DNA from: Embleya scabrispora
GTDB taxonomy: Bacteria > Actinomycetota > Actinomycetes > Streptomycetales > Streptomycetaceae
Direction of reading: 5' to 3'
Assembly (NCBI RefSeq): GCF_002024165.1
Contig: NZ_MWQN01000001.1
Coordinates: forward strand, 2,893,365-2,957,364
DNA length: 64,000 nucleotides
Both the position numbers and the translations under genes were made by a program. The notes under the pieces were generated by a model. That model worked only from the letters and a program-made list of their open reading frames with translations. It was not told where the DNA came from and searched no databases. Shown here piece by piece: positions 15,594-24,235 of this stretch (positions are counted from its first letter, which is position 1; each line of letters starts with the position of its first letter).

Positions 15594-16574
15594 CTACTTC
15601 GCTCCCCGCCTCCGGGCCACCTCGTAGAGCACGATGCTTGCCGCCACGCCCGCGTTCAGGGACTCGTTGCCGCCGGCCATCGGGATTCGGACCGTGATGT
15701 CGCACGTTTCCTGGACCAACCGGCCCAGGCCCTTGCCCTCGGAGCCGACGACCACCACCAGGGGGTCCGTGGCCGCGGCCAGTTCGTCCAGGGTGATGTC
15801 GCCGTCGGCGGCCAGGCCGACCACGGTCAGGCCGGCCTTCTTGTACGCCTCGAGGGCTCGGGTGAGGTTGGCTGCTCGGGCCACCGGCATGCGGGAGGCC
15901 GCGCCTGCCGAGGACTTCCAGGCGCCGGCGGTCATGCCGGCCGCGCGGCGCTCGGGGACGACCACGCCGTGGCCGCCGAAGGCCGCCGCGGAGCGGATCA
16001 CCGCGCCGAGGTTGCGCGGGTCGGTGACGCTGTCGAGCGCGACGACGAGGGGCGTTTCGGCGCGGTCGTGCGCCTCCACCACGAGGTCGTCCGGGTGGGC
16101 GTACTCGTACGGCGGCATCTGGAGCACCAGGCCCTGGTGGATCGCGCCGTCGGTCATCCGGTCCAGCTCGGGACGCGGGATCTCCATCAGCGGGATGCCC
16201 CGCGTGTTGGCGATCTTCATCGCCTCGCGCACCCGGTCGTCGCTGTCGATGTACTGCGCGATGAACAGCGACGTCGCCGGCGCGTCGGCGCGCAGCACCT
16301 CGAGCACCGAGTTGCGGCCCGCGACCAGCTCCGACGCGCTCTTGCCGCCGCGTCCGGGACGCCCGCCCGCGGGACGCCTGGCCGCGGGCGCGGCGGCCTT
16401 GCGCTTGGCCGCGGCGTTGGCGGCGCGCTGCTTCGCGTGCCCCTTGCGCATCTCCGCGGGCGGTGTCGGCCCCTTGCCCTTCAGCGCCCGGCGGCTGTGC
16501 CCACCAGTACCGACCGAGGGCCCCTTCTTGCTTCCCTCGTTGCGCTTGTTACGGCGCTCCGTGTTGCCGGCCAT
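15594..16574 (-). CDS. rlmB: 23S rRNA (guanosine-2'-O-)-methyltransferase, TrmH/RlmB family
   Basis: This 326-residue SPOUT methyltransferase uses SAM to methylate the 2'-OH of a guanosine in 23S rRNA. A Lys/Arg-rich tail fills residues 1-80. The substrate-binding domain starts at LVAGRNSVLEVL, followed by the knotted domain with motif 1 LDSVTDPRNLGAVIRSA, motif 2 VVVGSEGKGLGRLV and motif 3 IPMAGGNESLNAGVAASIVLYE. The order cysS-rlmB is conserved in actinomycetes. The guanosine 2251 target is inferred from the family. The basic N-terminal tail is longer than in E. coli and typical of Streptomyces. Confidence 0.9.
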   Translation of the reverse strand: MAGNTERRNKRNEGSKKGPSVGTGGHSRRALKGKGPTPPAEMRKGHAKQRAANAAAKRKAAAPAARRPAGGRPGRGGKSASELVAGRNSVLEVLRADAPATSLFIAQYIDSDDRVREAMKIANTRGIPLMEIPRPELDRMTDGAIHQGLVLQMPPYEYAHPDDLVVEAHDRAETPLVVALDSVTDPRNLGAVIRSAAAFGGHGVVVPERRAAGMTAGAWKSSAGAASRMPVARAANLTRALEAYKKAGLTVVGLAADGDITLDELAAATDPLVVVVGSEGKGLGRLVQETCDITVRIPMAGGNESLNAGVAASIVLYEVARRRGAK

Positions 16575-16649
16575 GACGGGTACATCCCTTCGATTGCTTC
16601 ACGTTGCGATCCCCGGTCGCCCGAGGGGCAACCGCTCCAGCCGTTACAA

Positions 16650-16692
16650 CCGTACGGCCGGTCCGCCACCTCGTGGCGTTCCGGCCGTACGG
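16650..16692 (-). terminator. Terminator hairpin after cysS
   Basis: A 12-bp outer stem (CCGTACGGCCGG/CCGGCCGTACGG) encloses a second 6-bp stem (CGCCAC/GTGGCG). On the minus strand it is followed by TTGTAACGG. It lies about 35 bases beyond the cysS stop and before rlmB. Confidence 0.7.
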
Positions 16693-16728
16693 CGCGTTCT
16701 CGTCGGGCCCTTCCGGGCCCTTGTCGAC

Positions 16729-18138
16729 TCAGTCCCGGTGCAGCGTCCACCGGGGCCCGTGCGGTGTGTCCTCCACCACGATCCCGGCCGCCGTGAGGCT
16801 GTCCCGGACCGCGTCGGCGGCCGCGTAGTCCTTGCGCGCCCGCGCCGCCTCGCGCTGCCCGAGGGCGAGCTTGACCAGGTGGTCGACCACCCCGCGCAAC
16901 TCGTCGGAGCGACCGCCGGCGGCGCCCGCCGTCCACTGCTCCGACAGCGGGTCCATGCCGAGCACGCCCAGCATCGCCCGTACGTCGGCCGCGTGCCGGA
17001 CCACCGCGTCCTTGTCGCCCGCCGCCAGCGCGGTGTTGCCGTCGCGCACGGTGTTGTGCACGACCGCCATCGCCTGCGGCACACCCAGGTCGTCGTCCAT
17101 CGCGGCGGCGAACACCGCCGGCACGTCGGCCGTCGGCTCGATCGCCCCGGTCTGTTCGCCGGCCCGCTCCAGGAAGCCCTCGATCCGCCCGAAGGAGACC
17201 TCGGCCTCGCGCAGTGCCTCCTCGCTGTACTCGATCATCGACCGGTAGTGCGGGGTGGCCAGGTAGTAGCGCAGGACCAGCGGCGACCAGCGCTTGAGCA
17301 TCTCGGAGACGAGCACCGAGTTGCCGAGCGACTTGCTCATCTTCTCACCGCTGAGGGTGACCCAGGCGTTGTGCATCCAGTAGGCGGCGAACGCGTCGCC
17401 CGCCGCCTTGGACTGGGCGATCTCGTTCTCGTGGTGCGGGAACACCAGATCCAGCCCGCCGCCGTGGATGTCGAACGCCGCACCCAGGTACTTGTGCGCC
17501 ATCGCGGAGCACTCCAGGTGCCACCCCGGACGACCGTGTCCCCACGGCGTCTCCCACGACGGCTCGCCGGGCTTGGCCGCCTTCCACAGCGCGAAGTCGC
17601 GCCGGTCCCGCTTGCCCGCCGCGCCCGTGCCCGCGTCCTCCGCCTCGCGCATCGCGTCGGGCTTCTGGCCGGACAGCGCCCCGTAGGCCGGGAACGAGGA
17701 GACGTCGAAGTACACGTCGCCACCGGACGGATAGGCGTGCCCCGTGGCGATCAGCCGGTCGATCATCGCGACCATCTCGGGGATGTGCCCGGTCGCCCGG
17801 GGCTCCACGGTCGACGGCAGGCAGCCGAGCGCGGTGTACGCGTCGGCGAAGGCCCGCTCGTTGGTCTGCGCGACCTGCCAGTAGGGCACGCCCTCCGTGC
17901 AGGACTTGGCGATGATCTTGTCGTCGATGTCGGTGACATTGCGGCAGAACACGACGTCGTTGCCGCGGTGGGCGAACCACCGGCGCAGCACGTCGAAGTT
18001 CAGCCCCGATCGGATGTGCCCGATGTGCGGAGGTGCCTGCACAGTGGCACCACACAAGTAGATCGAGACCTGTCCCTCGACAAGCGGCACGAAGTCCCGG
18101 ACCGTGCGGGTGCTGGTGTCGTACAGGCGCATGCTCAC
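16729..18138 (-). CDS. cysS: Cysteinyl-tRNA synthetase
   Basis: This 469-residue class I aminoacyl-tRNA synthetase charges tRNA-Cys in the cytosol. It has the HIGH signature in [10 protein letters not shown], the zinc-binding Cys of YLCGATVQ with further ligands in LECSAMA and HHENE, the [14 protein letters not shown] cysteine pocket and the KMSKS loop EKMSKSLGN. Length is normal. The GTG start gives MSMRLYD, matching the usual MTIRLYD beginning; an ATG two codons later is possible. It should not be confused with mshC, a paralogue of mycothiol synthesis that lacks the C-terminal tRNA-binding domain present here. Confidence 0.93.
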   Translation of the reverse strand: MSMRLYDTSTRTVRDFVPLVEGQVSIYLCGATVQAPPHIGHIRSGLNFDVLRRWFAHRGNDVVFCRNVTDIDDKIIAKSCTEGVPYWQVAQTNERAFADAYTALGCLPSTVEPRATGHIPEMVAMIDRLIATGHAYPSGGDVYFDVSSFPAYGALSGQKPDAMREAEDAGTGAAGKRDRRDFALWKAAKPGEPSWETPWGHGRPGWHLECSAMAHKYLGAAFDIHGGGLDLVFPHHENEIAQSKAAGDAFAAYWMHNAWVTLSGEKMSKSLGNSVLVSEMLKRWSPLVLRYYLATPHYRSMIEYSEEALREAEVSFGRIEGFLERAGEQTGAIEPTADVPAVFAAAMDDDLGVPQAMAVVHNTVRDGNTALAAGDKDAVVRHAADVRAMLGVLGMDPLSEQWTAGAAGGRSDELRGVVDHLVKLALGQREAARARKDYAAADAVRDSLTAAGIVVEDTPHGPRWTLHRD

Positions 18139-18213
18139 ACGCGCAAGCTTAGAGCGTCGGGACGGCGCGGCGTGCGCCGTTATCCCTCGGTTCCACCGGG
18201 GGTCGCCGCCCGG

Positions 18214-18717
18214 TCACCGCCCGACCGGCACCACGAGCGCGGTGGCGATCGCGGCCACTCCCTCGGCCCGCCCGGTCAGCCCCAGACCGTCGGTGGTGGT
18301 CCCGGACACCGACACCGGCGCGCCGGCCGCGGCCGACAGCGCGGCCTCCGCCTCGGCCCGCCGCCGCCCGACCTTCGGCCGCACCCCGATCACCTGCACC
18401 GCGATGTTGCCGATCTCGAATCCGGCCGCGCGCACCAGCCGCGCGGCCTCGGTCAGCAGCGTCACCCCCGACGCTCCGGACCACTGCGGCCGCGAGGTGC
18501 CGAAGTGTGCGCCCAGATCGCCGATGCCCGCCGCCGAGAACAACGCGTCGCACGCGGCGTGCGCGACCACGTCGGCGTCGGAGTGCCCGGCCAACCCGGT
18601 CTCCCCGGGCCAGAACAGCCCGGCCACCCACAACTCGCGCCCCGCCTCGAAGGCGTGGACGTCCACCCCGATCCCGGTACGGGGCAGGACCACCCGAGCC
18701 GCGTGCTCACCGGACAA
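18214..18717 (-). CDS. ispF: 2-C-methyl-D-erythritol 2,4-cyclodiphosphate synthase
   Basis: This 167-residue trimeric enzyme of the MEP isoprenoid pathway converts CDP-methylerythritol 2-phosphate to the cyclic diphosphate. Zinc ligands are visible in GVDVHAF and [19 protein letters not shown] and the C-terminal [17 protein letters not shown] complete the family pattern. The frame opens with TTG and overlaps the end of ispD by 11 bases; a GTG eight codons later is an alternative start. It is part of the carD-ispD-ispF-cysS block, as in S. coelicolor. Confidence 0.9.
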   Translation of the reverse strand: MSGEHAARVVLPRTGIGVDVHAFEAGRELWVAGLFWPGETGLAGHSDADVVAHAACDALFSAAGIGDLGAHFGTSRPQWSGASGVTLLTEAARLVRAAGFEIGNIAVQVIGVRPKVGRRRAEAEAALSAAAGAPVSVSGTTTDGLGLTGRAEGVAAIATALVVPVGR

Positions 18718-19482
18718 CGTCGATCTCCGAACTCTCCGCGGCGCCGTCCGCCCCGTCGACGCGCGCCTGCGCGGCCCGCTCCGCCCGGCGCTCCAAAAGC
18801 GCGCGGGCGAGCAACAGGTCGAACGGCCGGGTCACCTTGAACGCCTCTTCGGAACCGGGCACCACCACGACCGTGCCGCCGGTGCGCTCGACCATCCCGG
18901 CGTCGTCGGTCGCGCCCTCGGCGCCGAACCCGTCGGCCTCGGCGTGGGCACGCGCCAATACCGCCCGCCGAAAGCCCTGGGGGTCTGTACGGCGCGCAAC
19001 AACGATCGATCGACCGTGCGCACCACGGTCTCCGCGCCGTTCGCCGCGGCGACCTCCTTGACCGTGTCGACCACGGGCAACGCGGGCACCACCGCGTCGG
19101 CCCCGTCGGCGACGGCGGCGATCACCGCCTCGACCACGTGGGCCGGCACGAACGGACGCGCGGCATCATGCACGAGCACGATGTCGTGATCGGCCGGCAC
19201 CGCCGCGAGGGCGAGCCGTACCGATTCCTGGCGTGTCGCACCGCCCGCGACCACCCACACGGGTGATTCCACGGGCAGTTGCGCACGCAAAAGCTCCCGG
19301 ACACCGGCGACACCGTCCGGCGGTGCGGCGACCACGACCGCGGTTACCCCGCGGGCGGCCAGCAGCGACCGGACGGCGTGCACCAGCATCGGGATGTCCC
19401 CAAGCTCACGCAACGCCTTGGGCGCACCGGGACCGAGCCGTTCACCACGCCCTGCAGCGGGCACAAGGACCGCAGTGTTCAA
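18707..19482 (-). pseudogene. ispD: 2-C-methyl-D-erythritol 4-phosphate cytidylyltransferase, frameshifted
   Basis: IspD joins CTP and methylerythritol 4-phosphate in the MEP pathway. The N-terminal frame shows VLVPAAGRGERLGPGAPKAL, LVHDAARPFV and RTVDRSLLRAVQTP. After VQTP this frame degenerates (GRYWRVPTPR), while the next frame gives LARAHAEADG, ATDDAGMVER and [16 protein letters not shown], all standard IspD sequence. The switch maps to a run of five G (C on the coding strand) at 18979-18983; six would restore a continuous 258-residue protein. Because ispD should be essential, a sequencing or assembly indel is the likely cause, though a real mutation or frameshifting is possible. The TTG start with a GAGGGG site was chosen; a GTG 12 codons upstream is possible. 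Confidence 0.85.
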
Positions 19483-19575
19483 CGAAGTCCCCTCAAACCA
19501 CCCGGGCGCCGACGCCACATGGCGCCGACACCGCACCGGCGGATCCGTCCGTCATCGACGGGCGGATCCTACGGC

Positions 19576-20058
19576 TCAGGAAGCCAGGACCTCGTCGAGG
19601 ATGGCCTCGGCCTTGTCCTCGTTCGTGTTCTCGGCGAGCGCCAACTCGCTCACCAAGATCTGCCGAGCCTTCGCCAGCATGCGCTTTTCGCCTGCCGACA
19701 GGCCGCGGTCACGCTCGCGGCGCCATAGATCGCGCACGACCTCCGCGACCTTGATAACGTCACCGGAGGCGAGCTTTTCCAAGTTCGCCTTGTAACGTCG
19801 TGACCAGTTCGTCGGTTCCTCGGTGTGCGGAGCACGCAGTACCTCGAAGACGCGGTCGAGCCCTTCCTGGCCCACCACGTCCCGAACACCGACGAATTCC
19901 GCGTTGTCCGCAGGCACGCGGACGGTCAAATCACCCTGGGCGACCTTCAACACCAAATAGGTCTTGTCCACACCCTTGATCGTGCGCTGCTCGATCGCCT
20001 CGATCAGCGCGGCCCCGTGATGGGGGTAGACCACGGTGTCGCCAACCTTGAACGTCAT
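19576..20058 (-). CDS. carD: CarD/CdnL family RNA polymerase-binding regulator
   Basis: This 160-residue protein starts with the Tudor-like RNA polymerase interaction domain ([25 protein letters not shown]) and continues with the helical DNA-binding domain ([34 protein letters not shown], ending in [15 protein letters not shown]). CarD binds the beta subunit and stabilises open complexes at rRNA and housekeeping promoters. The match to actinomycete CarD is nearly residue for residue. The ATG at the [10 protein letters not shown] start was preferred over an in-frame codon 15 residues upstream. It stands upstream of ispD with 93 bases between. Confidence 0.95.
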   Translation of the reverse strand: MTFKVGDTVVYPHHGAALIEAIEQRTIKGVDKTYLVLKVAQGDLTVRVPADNAEFVGVRDVVGQEGLDRVFEVLRAPHTEEPTNWSRRYKANLEKLASGDVIKVAEVVRDLWRRERDRGLSAGEKRMLAKARQILVSELALAENTNEDKAEAILDEVLAS

Positions 20059-20442
20059 GTGACAGGTACCCCTTCCGTGGCTTTCTAGGGTAACACGGGA
20101 CACGCCCCTACTGAATGACGTTTCCGCAGGTCAGGGCCTTAGTCGGGGCTTGACAAGCGGCCTGTGGGCGTGCTGGGACAGGGAACCCCACACCTGTAGG
20201 ACTCGAACAAACGGGGCAAACGACGCGTCCCGGGGGTGCGTCGGCCGCTCTCGCACAACCCATATGTCCCACCCGCCTCACCGGAGTCGGGCCGATCCCG
20301 GCGGCATCCGCCGACTCCGCCCCGGCGAAGCCGCCGCTCGGCGCGGTGAGCCGCGTACGAGTCGTCCTCCCGGCCTGAGTACGCTGTCACCGGTCATCGT
20401 GACCGGTCCAGGATCCGAGATCTTCAAGGAGATGCCGCCGCC
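20059..20442. other. Divergent regulatory region between carD and the lipoprotein gene
   Basis: No gene is seen. A TACCCT-like -10 box lies about 30 bases upstream of carD on the minus strand. On the plus strand TACGCT at 20380-20385 is a likely -10 for the lipoprotein gene, followed by the inverted repeat listed separately. Confidence 0.45.
20389..20407. promoter_or_regulatory. Inverted repeat just after a -10 box
   Basis: ACCGGTCA and TGACCGGT form a perfect 8-bp inverted repeat around TCG. It begins 3 bases after the TACGCT -10 box and ends 35 bases before the GTG of the lipoprotein gene. It could be a repressor site over the transcription start or a short 5' leader hairpin. Confidence 0.45.
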
Positions 20443-21108
20443 GTGAGCCGCAGCCTTCGACGCGGCGCCCTCGCCGCCACCGTCGCCGTCGTCCTTCCCC
20501 TGGCCGCGGGCTGCGCCAGTGGCAAGGAAGCCGAGACCAGCAAGGTCAAACCCGACACGGCCAATACGGCGTTCGGTTCGCTCAAGATCCAGAACATCCA
20601 GCTGGTGACGAGCGACCCGGGCAAGAACCTGGTCGCGCTCGGTGGCGCGCTGTTCAACGAGGGCTCCGCCCCCGAGACGATCACCAAGGTGACGGTCGAC
20701 GGCGCGGGACAGGCCCTCGGCGGCCCGCTGACCATCCCGGCCGGCGGCGCCGCGTACCTGGTCGACCGCCCCCAGGGAATGGCCGCCGACGACCCGCAGG
20801 GGCGCGTCTACCTCGGTCCGCTGGTCTTCCCGAACGCCGCCAAGGTCGAGGCCGGCTCGTTCCGCCGGGTGACCTTCGCGTTCGGCACCGCCGGCGAGAC
20901 CTCGCTGGACGTCTCGGTACACGCCCCATCGGGCTACTTCGCGCAGCTGAAGCCGACCCCGGCCTTCACCCCGCCGCCGCCCGCGCCGCCGACCTCCTCG
21001 GCGCCGACCACCGCGCCGCCGAACACCGCGCCCGCCACGGCCCCGGCAGGCGGCAACGGCGCCTCCGGTACCCCGCGCAACAGCGCGTCGGCCCCGGCCG
21101 GCGGCTGA
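20443..21108 (+). CDS. Secreted lipoprotein (DUF461-like)
   Basis: This 221-residue protein has a lipoprotein signal peptide with lipobox LAAGC (Cys24), an immunoglobulin-like beta domain at about 45-165 (GSLKIQNIQLVTSDPGKNLVALGGALFNEGSAPETI...), and a Pro/Thr/Ala-rich tail of about 50 residues. It fits the small DUF461 lipoprotein family found next to phoP-carD in Streptomyces; some relatives resemble copper-chaperone folds, but the Met/His copper motif is not evident here. The GTG has an AAGGAG site. Function is unknown. Confidence 0.75.
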   Translation: MSRSLRRGALAATVAVVLPLAAGCASGKEAETSKVKPDTANTAFGSLKIQNIQLVTSDPGKNLVALGGALFNEGSAPETITKVTVDGAGQALGGPLTIPAGGAAYLVDRPQGMAADDPQGRVYLGPLVFPNAAKVEAGSFRRVTFAFGTAGETSLDVSVHAPSGYFAQLKPTPAFTPPPPAPPTSSAPTTAPPNTAPATAPAGGNGASGTPRNSASAPAGG

Positions 21109-21140
21109 CGCCGTACCCGCGACGCGGGACACGGGCACAT

Positions 21141-21194
21141 ACGACGGCGCCCGCGCCGCCTCCCGGACACCGGGGGCGGCGCGGGCGCCGTCGT
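21141..21194. terminator. Bidirectional terminator between the lipoprotein gene and phoP
   Basis: A 20-bp perfect stem (ACGACGGCGC...GCGCCGTCGT) encloses a 14-base loop between two convergent genes. Confidence 0.85.
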
Positions 21195-21225
21195 CGTACG
21201 GGGGGCCGGAGCGGCCCCGGCCCGA

Positions 21226-21906
21226 TCAGGGCTCGAACTTGTACCCGAGACCGCGCACGGTGACCAGGTAGCGCGGGGCGCCCGGGTCCGGCTCGATCTT
21301 GGCTCGCAGCCGCTTCACGTGTACGTCCAGCGTCTTGGTGTCGCCCACATAGCCGACGCCCCAGACCCGGTCGATCAACTGCATCCGGGTGAGCACCCGG
21401 CCCGCGTTGCGCAGCAGCACCTCGAGCAGGTCGAACTCCTTGAGCGGGAGATCGATCCGCCGACCCTCCACGGTGACCCGGTGTGCCTCGACGTCGAGCC
21501 GGACCGGACCCGCCTCGATCGCGCGCGGCTCGTCCGTCTCCACCCCGCCCTGGCGGCGCAGCACGGCACGGATCCGGGCGATCAGCTCGCGGGTCGAGTA
21601 CGGCTTGGTGACGTAGTCGTCGGCGCCGATCTCCAGCCCGACCACCTTGTCGACCTCGCTGTCCTTGGCGGTCACCATGATGACCGGCACGTTGGACTTG
21701 GCCCGCAGCCCGCGGAAGACCTCGGTGCCCGGCAGGCCGGGCAGCATCAGGTCGAGCAGGACCAGATCGGCGCCGCCCTGGTCGAACAGCTCCAACGCCT
21801 CGGGGCCGGTGGCGGCCACGGCCACCTCGAAGCCTTCCTTGCGAAGCATGTACGACAGCGCGTCGCTGAAGGACTCTTCATCTTCGACGACGAGCACACG
21901 GGTCAT
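21226..21906 (-). CDS. phoP: Phosphate response regulator PhoP
   Basis: This 226-residue OmpR-type regulator has a receiver domain with acidic pocket Glu8/Asp9, phospho-acceptor Asp52 and Lys in DYVTKPYS, and a winged-helix DNA-binding domain with RVWGVGYVGDTKTLDVHVKRLRAKI. It binds 11-bp direct repeats (PHO boxes) and controls phosphate uptake, polyphosphate and secondary metabolism. Its ATG overlaps the phoR stop (ATGA). Likely PHO boxes appear in this window before phoR, ppk and pstS. PhoP is assigned rather than another OmpR paralogue because of the SenX3-like kinase partner and the carD neighbourhood. Confidence 0.9.
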   Translation of the reverse strand: MTRVLVVEDEESFSDALSYMLRKEGFEVAVAATGPEALELFDQGGADLVLLDLMLPGLPGTEVFRGLRAKSNVPVIMVTAKDSEVDKVVGLEIGADDYVTKPYSTRELIARIRAVLRRQGGVETDEPRAIEAGPVRLDVEAHRVTVEGRRIDLPLKEFDLLEVLLRNAGRVLTRMQLIDRVWGVGYVGDTKTLDVHVKRLRAKIEPDPGAPRYLVTVRGLGYKFEP

Positions 21907-23093
21907 CGTGATGCCTCCATGGATGGGGTCGACGATGTCATCGACATCGATTGAGAGGTACTGGACTTGAAGGGCAGCACCAGGGTGAAGGTGGATCCCA
22001 CACCCTCCAGGCTGCGCACGGTTACCTCTCCCCCGTGGCCCGCCGCGATGTGCTTGACGATGGACAGGCCCAAGCCGGTACCGCCGGTGGCCCGCGAGCG
22101 GGCCGGATCGACGCGGTAGAACCGCTCGAAGATGCGATCCAGGTCACGCTGGGGAATTCCCAGGCCCTGGTCGGAAACGGTGATGACGGCCATCCGCGCC
22201 TCTGCTCTGACCTCGATGTCGACCCTCGTCCGCGCAGGACTGTAGTTGACGGCGTTCTCGACCAGATTGCCCAGGGCCATCACCAGTTGATTGTGGTCCC
22301 CCGGCACGATCAGCTCCCGATCGCCCCCGATCGCGAGGGTGATCTGCTTCGACTCCGCCGCCTGTCGGCAGCGATCGGCGGCCTCGGCCACGAGGTCGTC
22401 GAGCGGGACCGGGCCGACATGGTGCAGCGGATGGTCGTTCTGCACCCGGGACAGGTCGATCAGCTCCTGGACCAGATTGGTCAGCCGGGCCGACTCGATC
22501 TGCATCCGACCCGCGAAGCGGATGATCGCCTCGGGGTCGTCGCTGGCGTCCATGACCGCCTCGGCCAGCAGCGACAGCGCGCCGACCGGGGTCTTGAGCT
22601 CGTGGCTCACGTTGGCCACGAAGTCACGGCGCACCGCGTCCACCCGGCGCGCCTCGGTACGGTCCTCGACCAGCAGCAGCACCAGCCGAGAGCCCAGCGG
22701 CGCCACGCGCGCGGACACCTCGAACTCGTGCGCCTCGCCGTCGGCCCGGGCGAGCAGCAGGTCGCGCTGCCTTATCTCGCCGTCGCGCCTGGTCTCCTTG
22801 GCCATCGCCAGCAGGTCCTCGGGCACCAGTTGGTCACCGCGCACCAGACCGAACTTGTAGGCCGCGGAGGACGCCTTCACGACGGTGTCGAACTCGTCGA
22901 GGACCACGGCGGAGGAACGCAGCACCGACAGCACGGTGGCCACTCCGGGCGGCAGGGAAGGGGCCGCGGCGGGCGCCGCGGCCGTACCTCTGCCCTGGGC
23001 CCGCTCACTCCAGCGGAAGGCCAGGGTGCCGGCCACACCGACGGCCAATCCGGATACAGCGGCCAAAGCGGCGGCGGCAACGTTCACGTCCAC
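21903..23093 (-). CDS. phoR: Phosphate sensor histidine kinase PhoR (SenX3-like)
   Basis: This 396-residue kinase has one N-terminal transmembrane helix (about 5-26), a PAS-like domain (about 55-150), a HisKA domain with His164 in FVANVSHELKTPVG, and an HATPase domain with NLVENAVNYSP, VSDQGLGIP and GTGLGLSIVKHI. It autophosphorylates and passes phosphate to PhoP when phosphate is scarce. It lacks the large extracellular sensor of E. coli kinases, so the signal probably comes through the Pst machinery or PhoU. The start is GTG. The usual divergent phoU neighbour is absent; a Cys-rich peptide gene stands there. Confidence 0.88.
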   Translation of the reverse strand: MDVNVAAAALAAVSGLAVGVAGTLAFRWSERAQGRGTAAAPAAAPSLPPGVATVLSVLRSSAVVLDEFDTVVKASSAAYKFGLVRGDQLVPEDLLAMAKETRRDGEIRQRDLLLARADGEAHEFEVSARVAPLGSRLVLLLVEDRTEARRVDAVRRDFVANVSHELKTPVGALSLLAEAVMDASDDPEAIIRFAGRMQIESARLTNLVQELIDLSRVQNDHPLHHVGPVPLDDLVAEAADRCRQAAESKQITLAIGGDRELIVPGDHNQLVMALGNLVENAVNYSPARTRVDIEVRAEARMAVITVSDQGLGIPQRDLDRIFERFYRVDPARSRATGGTGLGLSIVKHIAAGHGGEVTVRSLEGVGSTFTLVLPFKSSTSQSMSMTSSTPSMEASR

Positions 23094-23154
23094 ATGTTCC
23101 AGGGTAGAGCTGACCCGAACGGGTGAAACCGTCCAGAGGGTCCGTCGTGCAGAT

Positions 23155-23187
23155 CTTCATGTGTCGTTCATCCGTGCGCCACGCCCG
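23155..23187 (+). promoter_or_regulatory. Candidate PHO box between phoR and the metallothionein-like gene
   Basis: CTTCATGTGTC and GTTCATCCGTG are adjacent 11-bp units matching the PhoP direct-repeat consensus (GTTCAYYYRGG), followed in phase by the weaker CGCCACGCCCG. Two strong units plus a weak third is the usual PHO-box form. The site lies between divergent starts, so PhoP could control its own operon and the Cys-rich peptide gene. Confidence 0.55.
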
Positions 23188-23213
23188 TCACCGGTGATCG
23201 TTCGGAGGTCGTC

Positions 23214-23339
23214 ATGTCCGACCCGCAGACCCCGCCTCAGCCGAGGGCCCCCGTGCCGGGCTGTAACTGCCCGTCCAGTTGCGGCTGCGGCTGTAAGTCC
23301 GGTTCCGCGTGCAATTGTGGCGGCAGCTGCGGCCGCTGA
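23214..23339 (+). CDS. Metallothionein-like Cys-rich peptide (41 residues)
   Basis: The ATG has a strong GGAGG site 6 bases upstream. The product has 41 residues: a Pro/Gln-rich start and a C-terminal half with eight cysteines (17, 19, 23, 25, 27, 33, 35, 39) as CNC, CGCGC and CNC clusters. There is no signal peptide and no aromatic residue. This is typical of a small cytosolic metallothionein able to bind several zinc, copper or cadmium ions by thiolates. It is divergent from phoR behind a possible PHO box and followed by a strong terminator, so it is probably monocistronic. It stands where Streptomyces usually has phoU. Assignment rests on cysteine pattern alone. Confidence 0.75.
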   Translation: MSDPQTPPQPRAPVPGCNCPSSCGCGCKSGSACNCGGSCGR

Positions 23340-23370
23340 ACCGGCGCTCGGGCCGATGAGCCCGGCCCGT

Positions 23371-23411
23371 GCGGAGCGCCCGACCCCTTCCGTGACAGGT
23401 GGGCGCTCCGC
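23371..23411. terminator. Bidirectional terminator between the Cys-rich gene and gpmA
   Basis: GCGGAGCGCCC pairs perfectly with GGGCGCTCCGC across a 19-base loop, 31 bases after the Cys-rich gene and 35 beyond gpmA. Confidence 0.75.
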
Positions 23412-23446
23412 GCGGAGCCGATCGGGCCTTCACCCGATGTTCGGAA

Positions 23447-24205
23447 TCACTTCCGGCCCTGGTTCTTGACCGCTTCGATCGCGGCCGCCGCGGCCTCGGG
23501 GTCGAGGTAGCGGCCACCCGGGGTGACGGGGCGCAGATCCGCGTCCAGTTCGTACAGCAGCGGGATGCCGGTGGGGATGTTCAGGCCGGCGATGTCCGCG
23601 TCCGAGACGCCGTCCAGGTGCTTGACCAGCGCGCGCAGCGAGTTGCCGTGCGCGGCCACCAGGACCGTGTCGCCGCCGAACAGATCCGGCACGATCGCGT
23701 CGTACCAGTAGGGGAGCATGCGCTCCACGACGTCCTTGAGGCATTCGGTGCGCGGGCGGATCTCCACCGGCAACGACGCGTAGCGCCGGTCGGCGAACTG
23801 CGAGTATTCGTCGTCGTCGGCCAGCGGCGGCGGCGGGGTGTCGTAGGAGCGGCGCCAGAGCATGAACTGCTCCTCGCCGAACTCCTCCAGGGTCTGCTTC
23901 TTGTCCTTGCCCTGGAGCGCGCCGTAGTGCCGCTCGTTGAGCCGCCAGGAACGCCGCACGGGCAGCCAGTTCAGGTCGGCCACGTCCAGCGCGAGCTGGG
24001 CGGTGCGGATCGCGCGGCGCTGGAGCGAGGTGTGCAGCACGTCGGGCAGCACCCCCGCGTCGAGCAGCAGCTGCCCGCCGCGCGCGGCCTCCTTCTCCCC
24101 CTTTTCGGTCAGGTCGACGTCGACCCAACCGGTGAACAGATTCTTGGCGTTCCATTCGCTTTCGCCGTGGCGAAGAAGTACCAGTTTGTACGGAGCATCA
24201 GCCAT
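23447..24205 (-). CDS. gpmA: 2,3-bisphosphoglycerate-dependent phosphoglycerate mutase
   Basis: This 252-residue cytosolic enzyme interconverts 3- and 2-phosphoglycerate in glycolysis. The phospho-accepting His13 lies in [10 protein letters not shown], followed by [14 protein letters not shown], the specificity loop [14 protein letters not shown] and the second catalytic His in [15 protein letters not shown]. All are intact and the length is normal. It lies between the phosphate sensor genes and mshA, the arrangement known from S. coelicolor. Confidence 0.95.
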   Translation of the reverse strand: MADAPYKLVLLRHGESEWNAKNLFTGWVDVDLTEKGEKEAARGGQLLLDAGVLPDVLHTSLQRRAIRTAQLALDVADLNWLPVRRSWRLNERHYGALQGKDKKQTLEEFGEEQFMLWRRSYDTPPPPLADDDEYSQFADRRYASLPVEIRPRTECLKDVVERMLPYWYDAIVPDLFGGDTVLVAAHGNSLRALVKHLDGVSDADIAGLNIPTGIPLLYELDADLRPVTPGGRYLDPEAAAAAIEAVKNQGRK

Positions 24206-24235
24206 GGCAAGGAGCGTAATCCACCCCCGGCAGCC

